DNA from: Metaclostridioides mangenotii
GTDB lineage: Bacteria; Bacillota; Clostridia; Peptostreptococcales; Peptostreptococcaceae
Length of the DNA stretch: 64,000 nucleotides
Direction of reading: 5' to 3'
NCBI RefSeq assembly: GCF_018917235.1
Contig: NZ_JAHLOF010000006.1
Coordinates: 173,416-237,415, forward strand
Shown here: one piece after another, positions 1 through 9,495 of the stretch
Position numbering within the stretch: position 1 is the first letter of the stretch
Layout of the letters: every line of letters starts with the position of its first letter
Program-made: the position numbers and the translations under genes
The notes under the pieces: model-generated
The model's database searches: none
What the model saw: the letters and a program-made list of their open reading frames with translations, nothing else
Told to the model about the DNA's origin: nothing

Positions 1-699
1 GAAGATTTAGTAAATTTATATAGTTACTTAGTTAAAAAGTCAAATGAAACTAGAAAATTTACATCTAAAGACAGTAAAGGAATTATGAAAAATAACACAG
101 AATATAAAGGTGTTATCAATAGAGCTGATTTAGGATACAATAACGTAAATGTAAATCATATGCTTCCAGGTTTAGTAGGTGATTACTCAAATGCAAAACC
201 AGTAATTTCTTCTAATATTATGTGTTATACAGGTATCACGGGAATTTACTTTCCATTTACCGGTGAAGCAAATGTAAATATTGCAGTTCCTGACTTTACA
301 TTACCTGCCACTGTATGTCATGAGATGGCTCACCAACGTGGATATGCAAGTGAAGACGAAGCCAATTTCATAGCGTACATAACATCTGTAAATCATCCTG
401 ATGCTGATTTTAAATATTCAGGTTATACACTTGCTCTAATGTACACTGGTTCTGCTCTTAGAAAGATAGATTACGATGAATATGTAAAAATTTCTTCAGA
501 CCTTTCTACCGATGTAAAAAATGACATAGTTAAAAATAGTGAATTCTGGGAAAATTATGAGGGAAAAATTGATCAGATTTCTAATGAATTTAATAATACA
601 TATTTAAAATCAAACGGAATTAAAAGTGGTGTTCAAAATTATGGTCAAATGGTTGATCTTTTGTTGATTTATTTTAATTCCATAAATTTTGATAGATAA
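1..699 (+). CDS. DUF3810-like zinc metallopeptidase-type protein, 5' partial
   Basis: The frame is open from the first base, so the true start lies upstream; 232 residues are visible. A zinc-peptidase motif HEMAHQRG (HExxHxxG, bases 319-342) is followed closely by YASEDEANFIAY, an arrangement typical of DUF3810 proteins. These are usually membrane-anchored with N-terminal TM helices, which would be in the missing part. The two His of HExxH and the later Glu would bind zinc; this is family inference. The gene ends at TAA and is convergent with ispG. Substrate unknown. The frame and motif are seen directly; a peptidase role is inferred. Confidence 0.75.
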   Translation, partial: EDLVNLYSYLVKKSNETRKFTSKDSKGIMKNNTEYKGVINRADLGYNNVNVNHMLPGLVGDYSNAKPVISSNIMCYTGITGIYFPFTGEANVNIAVPDFTLPATVCHEMAHQRGYASEDEANFIAYITSVNHPDADFKYSGYTLALMYTGSALRKIDYDEYVKISSDLSTDVKNDIVKNSEFWENYEGKIDQISNEFNNTYLKSNGIKSGVQNYGQMVDLLLIYFNSINFDR

Positions 700-847
700 T
701 TTTAAATTTTAAGTTATAACTTATATTGAATTTTTATAGACTTAGTCTTAAATCAATTTAATAATCAAAGAGTTATTAGGTTAATTATAATAATACTTAT
801 ATGCTTCGCCTTAGTAACTCTGCCTTATATACAGTAAAAAAATAAAA

Positions 848-928
848 AACAGAAATAATTAAAATCGTTGATGGAATTAATCCTTAAGTCTAAGCTGTGG
901 CCATCTTCGATATTTAATTAATTCTGTT
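848..928 (-). terminator. Long-loop terminator of ispG
   Basis: Arms of about 20 nt (AACAGAAATAATTAAAATCG against CGATATTTAATTAATTCTG) enclose a loop of about 40 nt. Read on the minus strand, the second arm is followed by TTTTTTATTTTTTT, as expected for an intrinsic terminator just after ispG. The loop is much longer than usual. Confidence 0.65.
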
Positions 929-952
929 CTATTCTTTATTTTCACGTTATTA

Positions 953-2008
953 TTATAACTTACCTATTTCATCTAACAACTCTTCAACCAGATCGCTATC
1001 TTTTATTTTTCTAACAATTTCACCTTTTTTAAATAAAAGTCCTTCTCCTTTACCTCCGGCTATACCTATATCTGCTTCTCTAGCTTCACCAGGTCCATTT
1101 ACAGCACATCCCATAATAGCAACGGTGATATCCTTGTCTAATTCGGAAATCTTGCTCTCTACCTTGTCAACTACACTAATTAAGTCAATATTACATCTAC
1201 CACAAGTTGGGCATGATATAACTTTTATCTTGTCATTTAAAAGCCCTAGGCTTCTAAGAATTTCCTTTCCTACAGCAATTTCCTCAACAGGATCGCCTGT
1301 AAGCGATATTCTTATAGTATCACCTATTCCTTCAACTAGTAATGCTCCAACTCCTATAGATGATTTTATAGTGCCTTTTTTAATACTCCCAGATTCTGTT
1401 ATACCTACATGAAGAGGATAATCTACTCTCTCAGAGATCAATCTATATGCATCTATAGTTTTAAATATATCAGATGACTTCAAAGATATAACTGTGTTGT
1501 AAAAATCTAAATCCTCTAATATTTTAATATGCCCCATAGCACTTTCTACTAAAGCCTCTGGCGTAGCCGATCCATACTTTTCTAGAAGTTCTTTTTCTAA
1601 AGAACCTCCGTTTACTCCTATTCTTATTTTTAGACTCTTTTCTTTGCATTTATCAACTACCATTTTCACTCTAGAAACATCTCCGATATTTCCTGGATTA
1701 ATCCTAACACCGTCTACACCTTGTTCTATTGCTTCAAGTGCCAATTTATAATCAAAATGGATGTCTGCTATTATCGGAATAGAAACATTTTTTTTTATTT
1801 GCCCAATTGCTTTTGCAGCTACCATATCAGGAACTGCAACCCTTACTAAATCACAACCGGCCTTCTCAAGCTTATTTATTTGTTCAATTGTAGCTTTTGC
1901 ATCTCTTGTATCTGTATTTGTCATTGATTGTACAGATATAGTGTTTTCTCCGCCAATCTTTATATTTCCTACACTTACTTCTCTAGTTTTCTTTCTTTTA
2001 TAGCTCAT
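953..2008 (-). CDS. ispG: 4-hydroxy-3-methylbut-2-en-1-yl diphosphate synthase
   Basis: IspG/GcpE converts methylerythritol cyclodiphosphate to HMBPP, the penultimate step of the MEP isoprenoid pathway, using a [4Fe-4S] cluster. At 351 aa it is the normal bacterial length. It opens with the family N-terminus (RKKTREVSVGNIKIGG, then SVQSMTNTDTRD). The cluster cysteines are visible as SCPTCGRC and IMGCAVNGPGEA, with a conserved Glu after them. I chose ATG at 2008 over the upstream in-frame GTG because AAGGTG sits about 7 nt before the ATG. It follows rseP, but a terminator-like hairpin lies between, so it may have its own transcript. dxr of the same pathway is nearby. Confidence 0.97.
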   Translation of the reverse strand: MSYKRKKTREVSVGNIKIGGENTISVQSMTNTDTRDAKATIEQINKLEKAGCDLVRVAVPDMVAAKAIGQIKKNVSIPIIADIHFDYKLALEAIEQGVDGVRINPGNIGDVSRVKMVVDKCKEKSLKIRIGVNGGSLEKELLEKYGSATPEALVESAMGHIKILEDLDFYNTVISLKSSDIFKTIDAYRLISERVDYPLHVGITESGSIKKGTIKSSIGVGALLVEGIGDTIRISLTGDPVEEIAVGKEILRSLGLLNDKIKVISCPTCGRCNIDLISVVDKVESKISELDKDITVAIMGCAVNGPGEAREADIGIAGGKGEGLLFKKGEIVRKIKDSDLVEELLDEIGKL

Positions 2009-2068
2009 ATTAATCACCTTTTATATTTATCTATTTATTTTATATTTCATTTATTTACGAAAAAAAAT

Positions 2069-2138
2069 AAAACTTATTGATTATATGTTATCACATTTTA
2101 CAATTTGGTGCTATGCGAAACAATAATCGATAAGTTTT
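2069..2138 (-). terminator. Long-loop hairpin between rseP and ispG
   Basis: Sixteen-base arms (AAAACTTATTGATTAT / ATAATCGATAAGTTTT) enclose 38 nt. On the minus strand the hairpin is followed by TTTTATTTTTTTT, so it probably ends the dxr-rseP transcript. There is one C:A mismatch in the minus-strand RNA. Confidence 0.6.
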
Positions 2139-2153
2139 TAATAACAATAATTT

Positions 2154-3164
2154 CTATTGAAATAATCTTAATATATCCTTATAAGTTATAAATATCATAA
2201 ACAACATAAGGGCTCCAAAACCAACGAGGTTAACAAAACCTTCTTTATTTGGATCAAACTTCTTACCGCCTCTTATGCCTTCAATAATTAACATTAGCAC
2301 TCTCCAACCATCAAGTGCAGGTATTGGAAGTAAATTTAAAATACCAAGATTTAAGCTTATTACAGAAGCTAAGTAAAGCAAGTTTACAATACCTGTCTTA
2401 GCTGCATCAGATACCATACCGATTACTCCAACTGGACCAGCTACTGAGTTAGCAACACCTCCTGGAACTGTCCCTGTTACAAGTTGACCTAAAAATGTAA
2501 ACATCTGCTTTGTCATATTTACAGTTGTTTCAAACGAATATGTTATTGATCTGAATATGTTTTTTTCCATTTTAGGTGACATACCGATTAAATAAGTACC
2601 TTGTTTCTTTTCGGGAGTTACTTTTACTTCTTTTGTGACCCCATCTCTTTCCAATTCTATATTTAAATCTTTGCCTTCAGAGCCGTGTACTGTATTTACT
2701 GTTTGTTCCCATGAACCAACTTTCTTTCCATTGATTTTAAGTATTTTGTCTCCGGTCTCTATTCCAACCGTCTGTGCAGGTCCAGACTTTATAAGTTCAC
2801 CAACTATGGCTTCTTTTGACGGAACTCCTAATGACATAAACACTGGTATTAGAACAATTACCGCTAGTATTAAGTTGAATATTGGACCAGCTAATATAGT
2901 ACTTAGTCTGGCAGGAAGACTTTTATTTCCAAATGAGTCAGGATCATTTGAACTCTCATCTTCTCCTTCCATACTTACAAAACCACCTAGTGGTAATAGC
3001 CTTAACGAATACTCAGTATCTCTTTTTATGCTAAAAACTTTAGGTCCCATACCGATAGCAAATTCATGAACCTTAACTCCACTCAACTTTGCAAACAAAA
3101 AGTGACCTAGTTCATGAATAAAAATAATTATACTAAACAGTATAAGCGCAACTATTATAGTCAT
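2154..3164 (-). CDS. rseP: RIP metalloprotease RseP (site-2 protease)
   Basis: Intramembrane zinc protease of the S2P family, which cleaves anti-sigma factors and signal-peptide remnants within the membrane. The 336 aa include HELGH in the first TM helix (residues 18-22), a single PDZ domain (about 110-200, with GPAQTVGIETGDKILKING), and the C-terminal NLLPIPALDG segment supplying the third zinc ligand (Asp). The residue after LDG is Trp where the family usually has Gly (LDGWR for LDGGR). AGGAGAG lies 7 nt before the ATG. dxr ends 11 nt upstream, so the two are co-transcribed. Neighbours dxr, cdsA and uppS make this the standard envelope/isoprenoid block. Confidence 0.95.
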   Translation of the reverse strand: MTIIVALILFSIIIFIHELGHFLFAKLSGVKVHEFAIGMGPKVFSIKRDTEYSLRLLPLGGFVSMEGEDESSNDPDSFGNKSLPARLSTILAGPIFNLILAVIVLIPVFMSLGVPSKEAIVGELIKSGPAQTVGIETGDKILKINGKKVGSWEQTVNTVHGSEGKDLNIELERDGVTKEVKVTPEKKQGTYLIGMSPKMEKNIFRSITYSFETTVNMTKQMFTFLGQLVTGTVPGGVANSVAGPVGVIGMVSDAAKTGIVNLLYLASVISLNLGILNLLPIPALDGWRVLMLIIEGIRGGKKFDPNKEGFVNLVGFGALMLFMIFITYKDILRLFQ

Positions 3165-3175
3165 AAATTTCTCTC

Positions 3176-4330
3176 CTATCTATTAATCCATTTTTTTACT
3201 GAATCTCTGCTCCATTTGTCAATCTCAAGAATTTCTTCTAAGGTTGCATTCTCTATGCTTTTATGAGATTCCAAAACTTTCTCTATAAAATATGGTATGT
3301 CATAGAAACCTATTTTATCCTCTAAAAATTCATTTACTAATATTTCATTAGCAGAATTCAAAACTGCAGAATATGTTCCGCCTAGTTCAAGGCATTCATA
3401 TGCTAGTTTTAAACAAGGGAATGTTTCAGGATCTGAATTTTCAAATGTCAATGTAGCTATCTTCGCAAAATCAACCCTCTCATACTTGTTTGAAATTCTA
3501 TCAGGGTATCCAAGAGCATACTGTATAGGCAATTTCATATCTGGGCAACCAAGTTGCGCAATAACAGAGCTGTCATCAAACTGTACCATAGAATGAATAA
3601 TGCTCTGGGGATGAACAACCACGTCAATATCATTATGATTTACACCAAACAGCCACTTAGCTTCTATAACTTCTAATCCTTTATTCATTAGAGTAGATGA
3701 ATCTATACTTATCTTTCTACCCATACTCCAATTTGGATGTTTTAATGCCTCATTTTTAGTGACATTCAATAAATCATTTCTAGTTTTTCCTCTAAAAGGG
3801 CCTCCTGACGCTGTTAAGATTATCTTGTCAATGTTTTTTGAATTCTCACCTTGAAGAGATTGGAAAATAGCGCTGTGCTCGCTGTCTACAGGTAATATTT
3901 TCACACCATTTTTTTTTGCCAAGTCCATTATTAACTTCCCAGCCGTTACTAATGTTTCTTTATTAGCAAGAGCTATGTCAATTCCTTTTTTTATTGCCGC
4001 TACTGTCGGTTCAAGCCCAATCATACCAACTACAGCAGTTAATAGAATATCTATTTCATCCAAAGTTGATATAGCTTTTAGCCCATCCATTCCACATAAA
4101 ACCTCAACATTGATTTCAGCTGGAATACTTTCTTTTATTTTTTTATAACATTCTTTTTGATAAACCGCAACATATTTGGGTTTAAATTCAACTATTTGCT
4201 CTAATAATAAGTCAATACTGCTATTCGCAGATATAGCTACTACTTCGAACTTATCTCTATTCTCTCTAACCACATCTAAGGTTTGCTTTCCAATAGAACC
4301 AGTTGAACCCAAGATTGATATTTTTCTCAT
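3176..4330 (-). CDS. dxr: 1-deoxy-D-xylulose 5-phosphate reductoisomerase
   Basis: Dxr converts DXP to MEP with NADPH, the first committed step of the MEP pathway. The 384 aa begin with the NADPH-binding [12 protein letters not shown]; the metal and substrate site is visible as [11 protein letters not shown], and the flexible loop as [24 protein letters not shown] start at the ATG at 4330 (MRKISILGS), which has AGAAAGGA about 9 nt upstream. A longer frame reaching back to 4405 would add 25 residues that match nothing in the family. Upstream, a short hairpin ends cdsA, so dxr-rseP probably form their own transcription unit. Confidence 0.96.
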   Translation of the reverse strand: MRKISILGSTGSIGKQTLDVVRENRDKFEVVAISANSSIDLLLEQIVEFKPKYVAVYQKECYKKIKESIPAEINVEVLCGMDGLKAISTLDEIDILLTAVVGMIGLEPTVAAIKKGIDIALANKETLVTAGKLIMDLAKKNGVKILPVDSEHSAIFQSLQGENSKNIDKIILTASGGPFRGKTRNDLLNVTKNEALKHPNWSMGRKISIDSSTLMNKGLEVIEAKWLFGVNHNDIDVVVHPQSIIHSMVQFDDSSVIAQLGCPDMKLPIQYALGYPDRISNKYERVDFAKIATLTFENSDPETFPCLKLAYECLELGGTYSAVLNSANEILVNEFLEDKIGFYDIPYFIEKVLESHKSIENATLEEILEIDKWSRDSVKKWINR

Positions 4331-4476
4331 ATAAGCAATCCTTTCTAAAAAAATTCCATTAACACTTATTATACCATTTATACCACTATTTTTAACATTA
4401 TTCATATAAACTTCATTTATACAAACTAAGTTTTAAATTTAATTAATATTTTAAAGTATTATATAAAAAAATAAGC

Positions 4477-4496
4477 GCTCCAGCGTAAACTGGAGC
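4477..4496 (-). terminator. Short hairpin terminator after cdsA
   Basis: GCTCCAG / CTGGAGC with a 6-nt loop, overlapping the first base of the cdsA stop codon. On the minus strand it runs into TTATTTTTTTATA. It separates cdsA from dxr. Confidence 0.75.
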
Positions 4497-5275
4497 TAAC
4501 TTATAAAAAATTTAATTGCATTGTAAACGAAAGGTGCAACTAATAGCACACTATCGAATCTATCTAATATACCACCATGTCCTGGTATTATTTTTCCGTA
4601 ATCTTTTATTCCCGCATATCTTTTTATTGATGATGCGAATAAATCTCCAAGCTGAGCTATAACACTTCCAACGCATCCTAAAAAGAACATCAGCGTTAAA
4701 TCTAAACCAAATATATATCCAAATGCAACACAAGTAATAGAACTTCCTGCTATACCTCCAACACAGCCTTCAACCGTCTTTTTAGGACTAATTGATGGAA
4801 TCAATTTGTGTTTTCCAATCATACTTCCTATAAAATAAGCAAAGGTGTCTGTAGCAAAAGCTATTACAAAAATTATCCATACGTATATATTACCATTTAC
4901 GAAATTATCCATTGTAAGAATTATAAAATCAAATAATAGTCCAATATAAAATATCCCTAAAAACGTCACAGAGAAATCCATAACATTGTATTTTCCACTT
5001 AAAATATGCACTATTCCTATTAAGAAAAGTATAAAAATAATTGCATAAGTATACCAAATTGGCAAGCTAAAAATATTCTTTAAAGCTATATAAACAGAAA
5101 ATATATAACCTAGTGTAAACATAGGATTCATATTTTTCGCTTTAAAAGCTTTATAAAATTCATGTAATGCAATTGCCACTAGTACCATTTCTAATATATA
5201 AAGAGGTAACCCTCCATATATAACAAACACAAATAACGGTAATAGAATTAATGAAGCAATAGTTCTTTTAAGCAT
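4496..5275 (-). CDS. cdsA: Phosphatidate cytidylyltransferase (CDP-diacylglycerol synthase)
   Basis: Makes CDP-diacylglycerol from phosphatidate and CTP, feeding phospholipid synthesis at the membrane. The 259-aa protein is mostly hydrophobic with about eight TM helices. The C-terminal family signature is present: SIKRYAGIKDYGKIIPGHGG followed by ILDRFDS, containing the conserved Lys, Asp and metal-binding Asp. It lies 11 nt after uppS and is the last gene of the pyrH-frr-uppS-cdsA unit. Confidence 0.95.
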   Translation of the reverse strand: MLKRTIASLILLPLFVFVIYGGLPLYILEMVLVAIALHEFYKAFKAKNMNPMFTLGYIFSVYIALKNIFSLPIWYTYAIIFILFLIGIVHILSGKYNVMDFSVTFLGIFYIGLLFDFIILTMDNFVNGNIYVWIIFVIAFATDTFAYFIGSMIGKHKLIPSISPKKTVEGCVGGIAGSSITCVAFGYIFGLDLTLMFFLGCVGSVIAQLGDLFASSIKRYAGIKDYGKIIPGHGGILDRFDSVLLVAPFVYNAIKFFIS

Positions 5276-5286
5276 AAATCTTCTCC

Positions 5287-6021
5287 TTACTTAAGCCCTC
5301 CAAATCTCCTATCTCTATTTTGATAAACATAAATTGCCTTTTGAAGCTGAAACTTATTGAAATCAGGCCAATGAATATCTGTAAAGTAGAACTCTGAATA
5401 AGCCACTTCCCATAGCAAGAAGTTACTTAATCTTTGTTCCCCACTAGTTCTTATCAATAAATCAGGATCTGGAATAGACTTTGTGCTCAAATAATTTTTC
5501 AAAGTGTTATCATCGATGTCACTAATATCTAGTTTACCACTCTTAGAATCATTTACAATATCTTTAATTGCATTTTTTATGTCAGATCTACTTCCATAAT
5601 TTAATGCTATATTTAAATTTACACCTGTATTATTTGCTGTTAACTCTTTTATATTTTCAAGCTCAACCCTACATTGTTCTGGTAAGGCATTAGTAAATCC
5701 AATTGCAGTTACTTTAACATTATTTTGATGAAGCTCCTCGGCCTCATTTCTTAAATATTTAACTAGTAGCCCCATAAGGGTATCGACCTCTAACTTTGGT
5801 CTTTTCCAATTTTCTGTTGAAAATGCATACAAAGTCAAATACTTCACTCCTAGGTTTGAACACTCTTTTACTACATCTCTGATTACTTCTACTCCCGCCT
5901 TGTGTCCTACGGTCCTTGGTAGGAATCTAGATTTAGCCCATCTCCCATTTCCGTCCATAATAATAGCTATATGAGTTGGTATGTTGTTTTTATCTAATTT
6001 TTTGCTAAAATCCTCGTTCAT
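5287..6021 (-). CDS. uppS: Undecaprenyl diphosphate synthase (cis-prenyltransferase)
   Basis: Adds isoprene units to farnesyl diphosphate to make the C55 lipid carrier of peptidoglycan synthesis. The 244 aa contain IIMDGNGRWAK (catalytic Asp at about residue 23), GHKAGVE, the LYAFSTENWKRP signature, and a C-terminal LLIRTSGEQRLSNFLLWE with the diphosphate-binding arginines. GGAGGTAGTGAT precedes the ATG. Placed between frr and cdsA as in other Firmicutes, and linked in function to the MEP genes dxr and ispG. Confidence 0.96.
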   Translation of the reverse strand: MNEDFSKKLDKNNIPTHIAIIMDGNGRWAKSRFLPRTVGHKAGVEVIRDVVKECSNLGVKYLTLYAFSTENWKRPKLEVDTLMGLLVKYLRNEAEELHQNNVKVTAIGFTNALPEQCRVELENIKELTANNTGVNLNIALNYGSRSDIKNAIKDIVNDSKSGKLDISDIDDNTLKNYLSTKSIPDPDLLIRTSGEQRLSNFLLWEVAYSEFYFTDIHWPDFNKFQLQKAIYVYQNRDRRFGGLK

Positions 6022-6058
6022 ATCACTACCTCCAACAATAATTTTCTGGCACCTTAGC

Positions 6059-6262
6059 CTAAACTAAGGAGTCAGAAAAATATGTGATTATTAACTCTAC
6101 ACTATCATCAACTTCAGATATCTTTACTACCCTAGGAACAATAAGCTTATCCTTATCCTTCTTACCTTCTATAGTTATTACTCTGTAATTGATATTTCTA
6201 TCTTCGAGGTATTTCTTAACCTCATCCAAATGAAGTCCAAGAAGTTTATAATATTTATTCAA
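6059..6262 (-). CDS. Small conserved-context hypothetical protein
   Basis: A 67-residue charged, soluble protein with no TM segment or recognised motif. It starts at TTG with GGAGG seven bases upstream, and its start lies 2 nt past the frr stop, so translation is probably coupled to frr. The frame fills the frr-uppS gap neatly. A beta-rich pattern (YRVITIEG, KLIVPRVVKISE, VELIITYFSD) loosely resembles a PASTA-type fold, but I would not assign it. No function proposed. Confidence 0.7.
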   Translation of the reverse strand: MNKYYKLLGLHLDEVKKYLEDRNINYRVITIEGKKDKDKLIVPRVVKISEVDDSVELIITYFSDSLV

Positions 6263-6264
6263 TA

Positions 6265-6822
6265 TTATACCTCCATTATATCCTTTTCTTTTGCAGTTAA
6301 TAATGTATCTATATTTTTTATATATTTATCAGTTATTTTTTGTACTTCATCTTGAGCCTTTTTAAGTTCGTCTTCAGTTATTTCTCCATCTTTTTCCATT
6401 TTTTTAAGTTTGTCGTTTGAGTCTCTTCTATCATTTCTAACTCTTACTTTGAATTCTTCAGACACTTTTGAAGCTCTCTTTGCAAGCTCTTTTCTTCTAT
6501 CCTCTGTCAGCATAGGAACAGATATTCTTATTACTTCACCATCATTTGTAGGGTTAAGTCCTAAATCTGCATTTCTAATTGCTTTTTCTATTTCTGGTAA
6601 AGCAGTTTTATCCCAAGGACTTATAAGTAAAGTTCTTGGTTCAGGAACTGAAATTGCCCCTATTTGATTGACTGGAGTAGGAGTCCCGTAGTAGTCTACT
6701 CTCACTTTATCTAACATTTGAGCATTCGCTCTTCCCGCTCTTATAGTTGTAAACTCAACTTTTAAAGCATCCATAGTATTTTCCATTCTAGACTCTAATT
6801 GCTTATGTAGTTCTAGTTTCAT
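6265..6822 (-). CDS. frr: Ribosome recycling factor
   Basis: RRF splits post-termination ribosomes together with EF-G. The 185 aa are the normal length. Family landmarks include FTTIRAGRANAQMLDKVRVDYYGTP (broken by the hinge), the TPVNQIGAISVPEPRTL segment, and the long helical C-terminus ending in LLTAKEKDIMEV. GGGAGG is upstream of the ATG. It lies 24 nt after pyrH in one operon. Confidence 0.97.
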   Translation of the reverse strand: MKLELHKQLESRMENTMDALKVEFTTIRAGRANAQMLDKVRVDYYGTPTPVNQIGAISVPEPRTLLISPWDKTALPEIEKAIRNADLGLNPTNDGEVIRISVPMLTEDRRKELAKRASKVSEEFKVRVRNDRRDSNDKLKKMEKDGEITEDELKKAQDEVQKITDKYIKNIDTLLTAKEKDIMEV

Positions 6823-6846
6823 AAAAATTCATCCTCCCTATATAAA

Positions 6847-7551
6847 TTATTTTACAATAGTTCCTATATTTTCTCCACTAACTGCTCTTATAATATTCTC
6901 TGTTGTAAGTTTAAATACCTTTATAGGTATTTTGTTGTCCATACATAGAGATGTTGCAGTTGAATCCATAACTTTTAACTCTTTTTGTATAACTTCCATA
7001 TAAGTTAGTTCAGTAAATTTAATTGCATCATCATGTATTTTAGGATCCTTGTCGTAAACTGCATCAACATTTTTTGCAAGTAAAATTACTTCTGCTTCCA
7101 TCTCTGCTGCACGAAGTGCCGCAGTAGTATCTGTTGTAAAATAAGGATTACCAGTTCCAGCTCCAAATATTACAACTCTTTCTTTTTCTAAGTGTCTTAC
7201 AGCTCTTCTTCTTATATAAGGCTCTGCAATTTGTCTCATATCTATTGCTGTCTGTACTCTAGTAGCAACATCTATGTTTTCTAAAGCATCCTGTAAAGCC
7301 ATAGCATTCATAACTGTAGCCATCATTCCGATATAGTCTGCAGTAGTTCTATCCATTCCTTCGCTTGTTCTACCTCTCCAGAAGTTTCCTCCACCTACAA
7401 CAACTGCTACCTCAACTCCAATTTCTTGGATATTTTTTATAGCAACTGCTATATCATTTACTACATCATTGTTAATTCCAAAACCTTTATCTCCTGCTAG
7501 TGCTTCACCACTCAACTTTAAAAGTACTCTTTTATACTCTGGTTTGTCCAT
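6847..7551 (-). CDS. pyrH: UMP kinase
   Basis: Phosphorylates UMP to UDP with ATP; an amino-acid-kinase fold protein unrelated to eukaryotic UMP/CMP kinase. The 234 aa show KLSGEALAG near the N-terminus, [10 protein letters not shown] (phosphate loop), [15 protein letters not shown] helix [18 protein letters not shown], and [26 protein letters not shown] precedes the ATG. A terminator follows tsf upstream, and an extended -10 promoter lies between that terminator and this gene, so pyrH probably heads its own unit. Confidence 0.97.
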   Translation of the reverse strand: MDKPEYKRVLLKLSGEALAGDKGFGINNDVVNDIAVAIKNIQEIGVEVAVVVGGGNFWRGRTSEGMDRTTADYIGMMATVMNAMALQDALENIDVATRVQTAIDMRQIAEPYIRRRAVRHLEKERVVIFGAGTGNPYFTTDTTAALRAAEMEAEVILLAKNVDAVYDKDPKIHDDAIKFTELTYMEVIQKELKVMDSTATSLCMDNKIPIKVFKLTTENIIRAVSGENIGTIVK

Positions 7552-7587
7552 CGAAAGCCTCCCATTTTACTACTTACTTTTACTTAA

Positions 7588-7596
7588 ATTATATCA
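7588..7596 (-). promoter_or_regulatory. Extended -10 promoter of pyrH
   Basis: Minus strand reads TGATATAAT, a TGnTATAAT extended -10, just downstream of the tsf terminator and about 35 nt before the pyrH start. The -35 region is poor, as is common for extended -10 promoters. Confidence 0.55.
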
Positions 7597-7603
7597 CTTT
7601 TTA

Positions 7604-7633
7604 AAAAAGAGAACACGTATGTGTTCTCTTTTT
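7604..7633 (-). terminator. Intrinsic terminator after tsf
   Basis: AAAAAGAGAACAC / GTGTTCTCTTTTT perfect 13-bp stem with a 4-nt loop, followed on the minus strand by TTTTTT. It lies 7 nt beyond the tsf stop. Confidence 0.9.
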
Positions 7634-7639
7634 GGTCAA

Positions 7640-8551
7640 TTACTTAAGTTGCTTAGCAACCTCTTCTGCAAAGTTTTCTTCTCTCTTTTCTATACCTTCA
7701 CCAACTTCGAATCTCACAACTTTAATTACTTTTATGTCAGATCCAACTTCTTTAGCTACATCTGCAACTAATTGTTTAACTGTTGAATCTGGATTTTTAA
7801 CGAAAGCTTGCTCTAATAAACATACTTCTTTTAATTCTTTTTCTAGTCTACCCTTAACCATTTTTTCAACTATGTTAGCTGGTTTTCCTTCGTTTAATGC
7901 TTGTTGAGTTAATATTTCAGTCTCATGAGCTATGTACTCAGCATCAACTTCGTCTCTAGATACATATTTAGGATTCATAGCAGCAACTTGCATTGCAACA
8001 TCTTTTCCAAGTGCTAATACTTTAGGATCTTTAGAATCAGTAGCTAATTCAACTATTACTCCTATTTTACCACCACCGTGGATGTATCCAGCAACTTGTC
8101 CATCTGTAGATACTTTTGCGAATCTTCTTATGTCTAGTTTTTCTCCAATTGTGGCTATTCTATTATTTAAAACTTCTTTTAAAGTTATACCTTCTCTGTG
8201 AGTTTCATTTAAAAATGCTTCTATTTCAGTATTAGCTGTAGCTAATGCCATTTCAGCAGTTTCTTTAACGAAAGTTCTGAAATCTTCATTTTTAGCAACG
8301 AAGTCAGTTTCTGAGTTTACTTCTACTATAGAAGCTATTGTGTTATCTCCGTTAATCTCTATTGTAACTAGACCCTCAGCAGCTACTCTGTCAGCTTTCT
8401 TAGCAGCTTTTGATAATCCTTTTTCTCTTAATATATCTATCGCTTTTTCTATGTTTCCGTCAGCTTCTTGTAAAGCCTTCTTACAGTCCATCATCCCAGC
8501 GCCTGTAGTTTCTCTCAACTCTTTAACCATTTGAGCAGTGATATTTGCCAT
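7640..8551 (-). CDS. tsf: Translation elongation factor Ts
   Basis: EF-Ts is the guanine nucleotide exchange factor for EF-Tu. The 303 aa contain the N-terminal UBA-like region [20 protein letters not shown], the [16 protein letters not shown] signature, and the core with [13 protein letters not shown] start at the ATG at 8551 because AGGAGGGAATTATTA precedes it; eleven extra in-frame residues upstream are not typical. It follows rpsB by 106 nt, with a hairpin in the gap, as in most bacteria. Confidence 0.97.
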   Translation of the reverse strand: MANITAQMVKELRETTGAGMMDCKKALQEADGNIEKAIDILREKGLSKAAKKADRVAAEGLVTIEINGDNTIASIVEVNSETDFVAKNEDFRTFVKETAEMALATANTEIEAFLNETHREGITLKEVLNNRIATIGEKLDIRRFAKVSTDGQVAGYIHGGGKIGVIVELATDSKDPKVLALGKDVAMQVAAMNPKYVSRDEVDAEYIAHETEILTQQALNEGKPANIVEKMVKGRLEKELKEVCLLEQAFVKNPDSTVKQLVADVAKEVGSDIKVIKVVRFEVGEGIEKREENFAEEVAKQLK

Positions 8552-8619
8552 TAATAATTCCCTCCTACTTTTTCTTACTATCATTTTATAATTATCTATT
8601 TAGTGTATATTTACATTAG

Positions 8620-8646
8620 AAATGGTAAGGGTTGCCCTTACCATTT
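8620..8646 (-). terminator. rpsB-tsf intercistronic hairpin
   Basis: AAATGGTAAGGG / CCCTTACCATTT, 12-bp perfect stem with loop TTG, just after the rpsB stop. The following tract on the minus strand is only TTTCTAATG, so it may be a partial terminator or an RNA-processing/stability hairpin that lowers tsf relative to rpsB. Confidence 0.6.
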
Positions 8647-8657
8647 AGTTTTAGTAA

Positions 8658-9383
8658 TTATTCTTGCTCTTGAGCTATTTCTTCTGCAACTTCATCTTCA
8701 GCACCTTGTCTACCTTCGATAACAGCTGTAGCCATAGCACCAGTTATTAACTTAACAGCTCTTATTGCATCGTCATTTCCTGGAACTGGATAGTCTAATT
8801 GCTCAGGATCACAGTTTGTATCAACTATACCAACAACTGGTATACCTAGTCTATGTGCTTCTTGTATAGCTATGCTTTCTTTTCTTGGGTCTACAACAAA
8901 TATAGCACCTGGTAATTCTGGCATATCTTTAATTCCGCCTAAGAATTTTTCTAATTTTTCTTTTTCAGCTCTTAATTTTATTACTTCTTTTTTAGGAAGC
9001 ACGTCAAAAGTTCCGTTTTCTTCCATTTTTTCTAATTCTCTTAATTTGTTGATTCTAGTTTTTATAGTTTTGTGGTTTGTAAGCATACCACCTAACCATC
9101 TTTCGTTTACGAAGAACATTCCACATCTTTCAGCTTCTTCTTTTATAGCTTCTTGAGCTTGTTTTTTAGTTCCAACAAATAAGATTGGTTTTCCAGTTTC
9201 AGCAACTTCTTTAACGAATTTGTAAGCTTCTTCAACTTTCTTAACTGTTTTTTGTAGGTCTATTATATATATTCCATTTCTCTCTGTGAATATATACTTT
9301 GCCATTTTAGGATTCCATCTTCTTGTTTGATGTCCGAAGTGAACTCCTGCTTCTAATAATTGTTTCATTGATATAACACTCAT
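8658..9383 (-). CDS. rpsB: 30S ribosomal protein S2
   Basis: Ribosomal protein S2 of the small subunit. The 241 aa begin [26 protein letters not shown], which is characteristic. Other landmarks are [26 protein letters not shown] and [20 protein letters not shown]. The ATG has AGGAGGTAAAGT upstream. It has a 106-nt leader and a strong sigma-A promoter at 9496-9524. S2 represses its own mRNA in E. coli; whether this leader does so is unknown. Confidence 0.97.
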   Translation of the reverse strand: MSVISMKQLLEAGVHFGHQTRRWNPKMAKYIFTERNGIYIIDLQKTVKKVEEAYKFVKEVAETGKPILFVGTKKQAQEAIKEEAERCGMFFVNERWLGGMLTNHKTIKTRINKLRELEKMEENGTFDVLPKKEVIKLRAEKEKLEKFLGGIKDMPELPGAIFVVDPRKESIAIQEAHRLGIPVVGIVDTNCDPEQLDYPVPGNDDAIRAVKLITGAMATAVIEGRQGAEDEVAEEIAQEQE

Positions 9384-9495
9384 ACTTTACCTCCTGGTTT
9401 TATACCTCCAGCTTGATCTTCTCCCTAAAAAACCATATAGGCACCTTTTAAGGATCCCAATGCTGTGTGTGATAATTTATTTTTTCACCTCTCGT

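Noticed and set aside
1125..1412. Plus-strand frames opposite ispG, rseP, frr, tsf and rpsB
   Set aside because: Shadow frames in AT-rich coding DNA, without ribosome-binding sites and with low-complexity Ser/Leu/Phe content.
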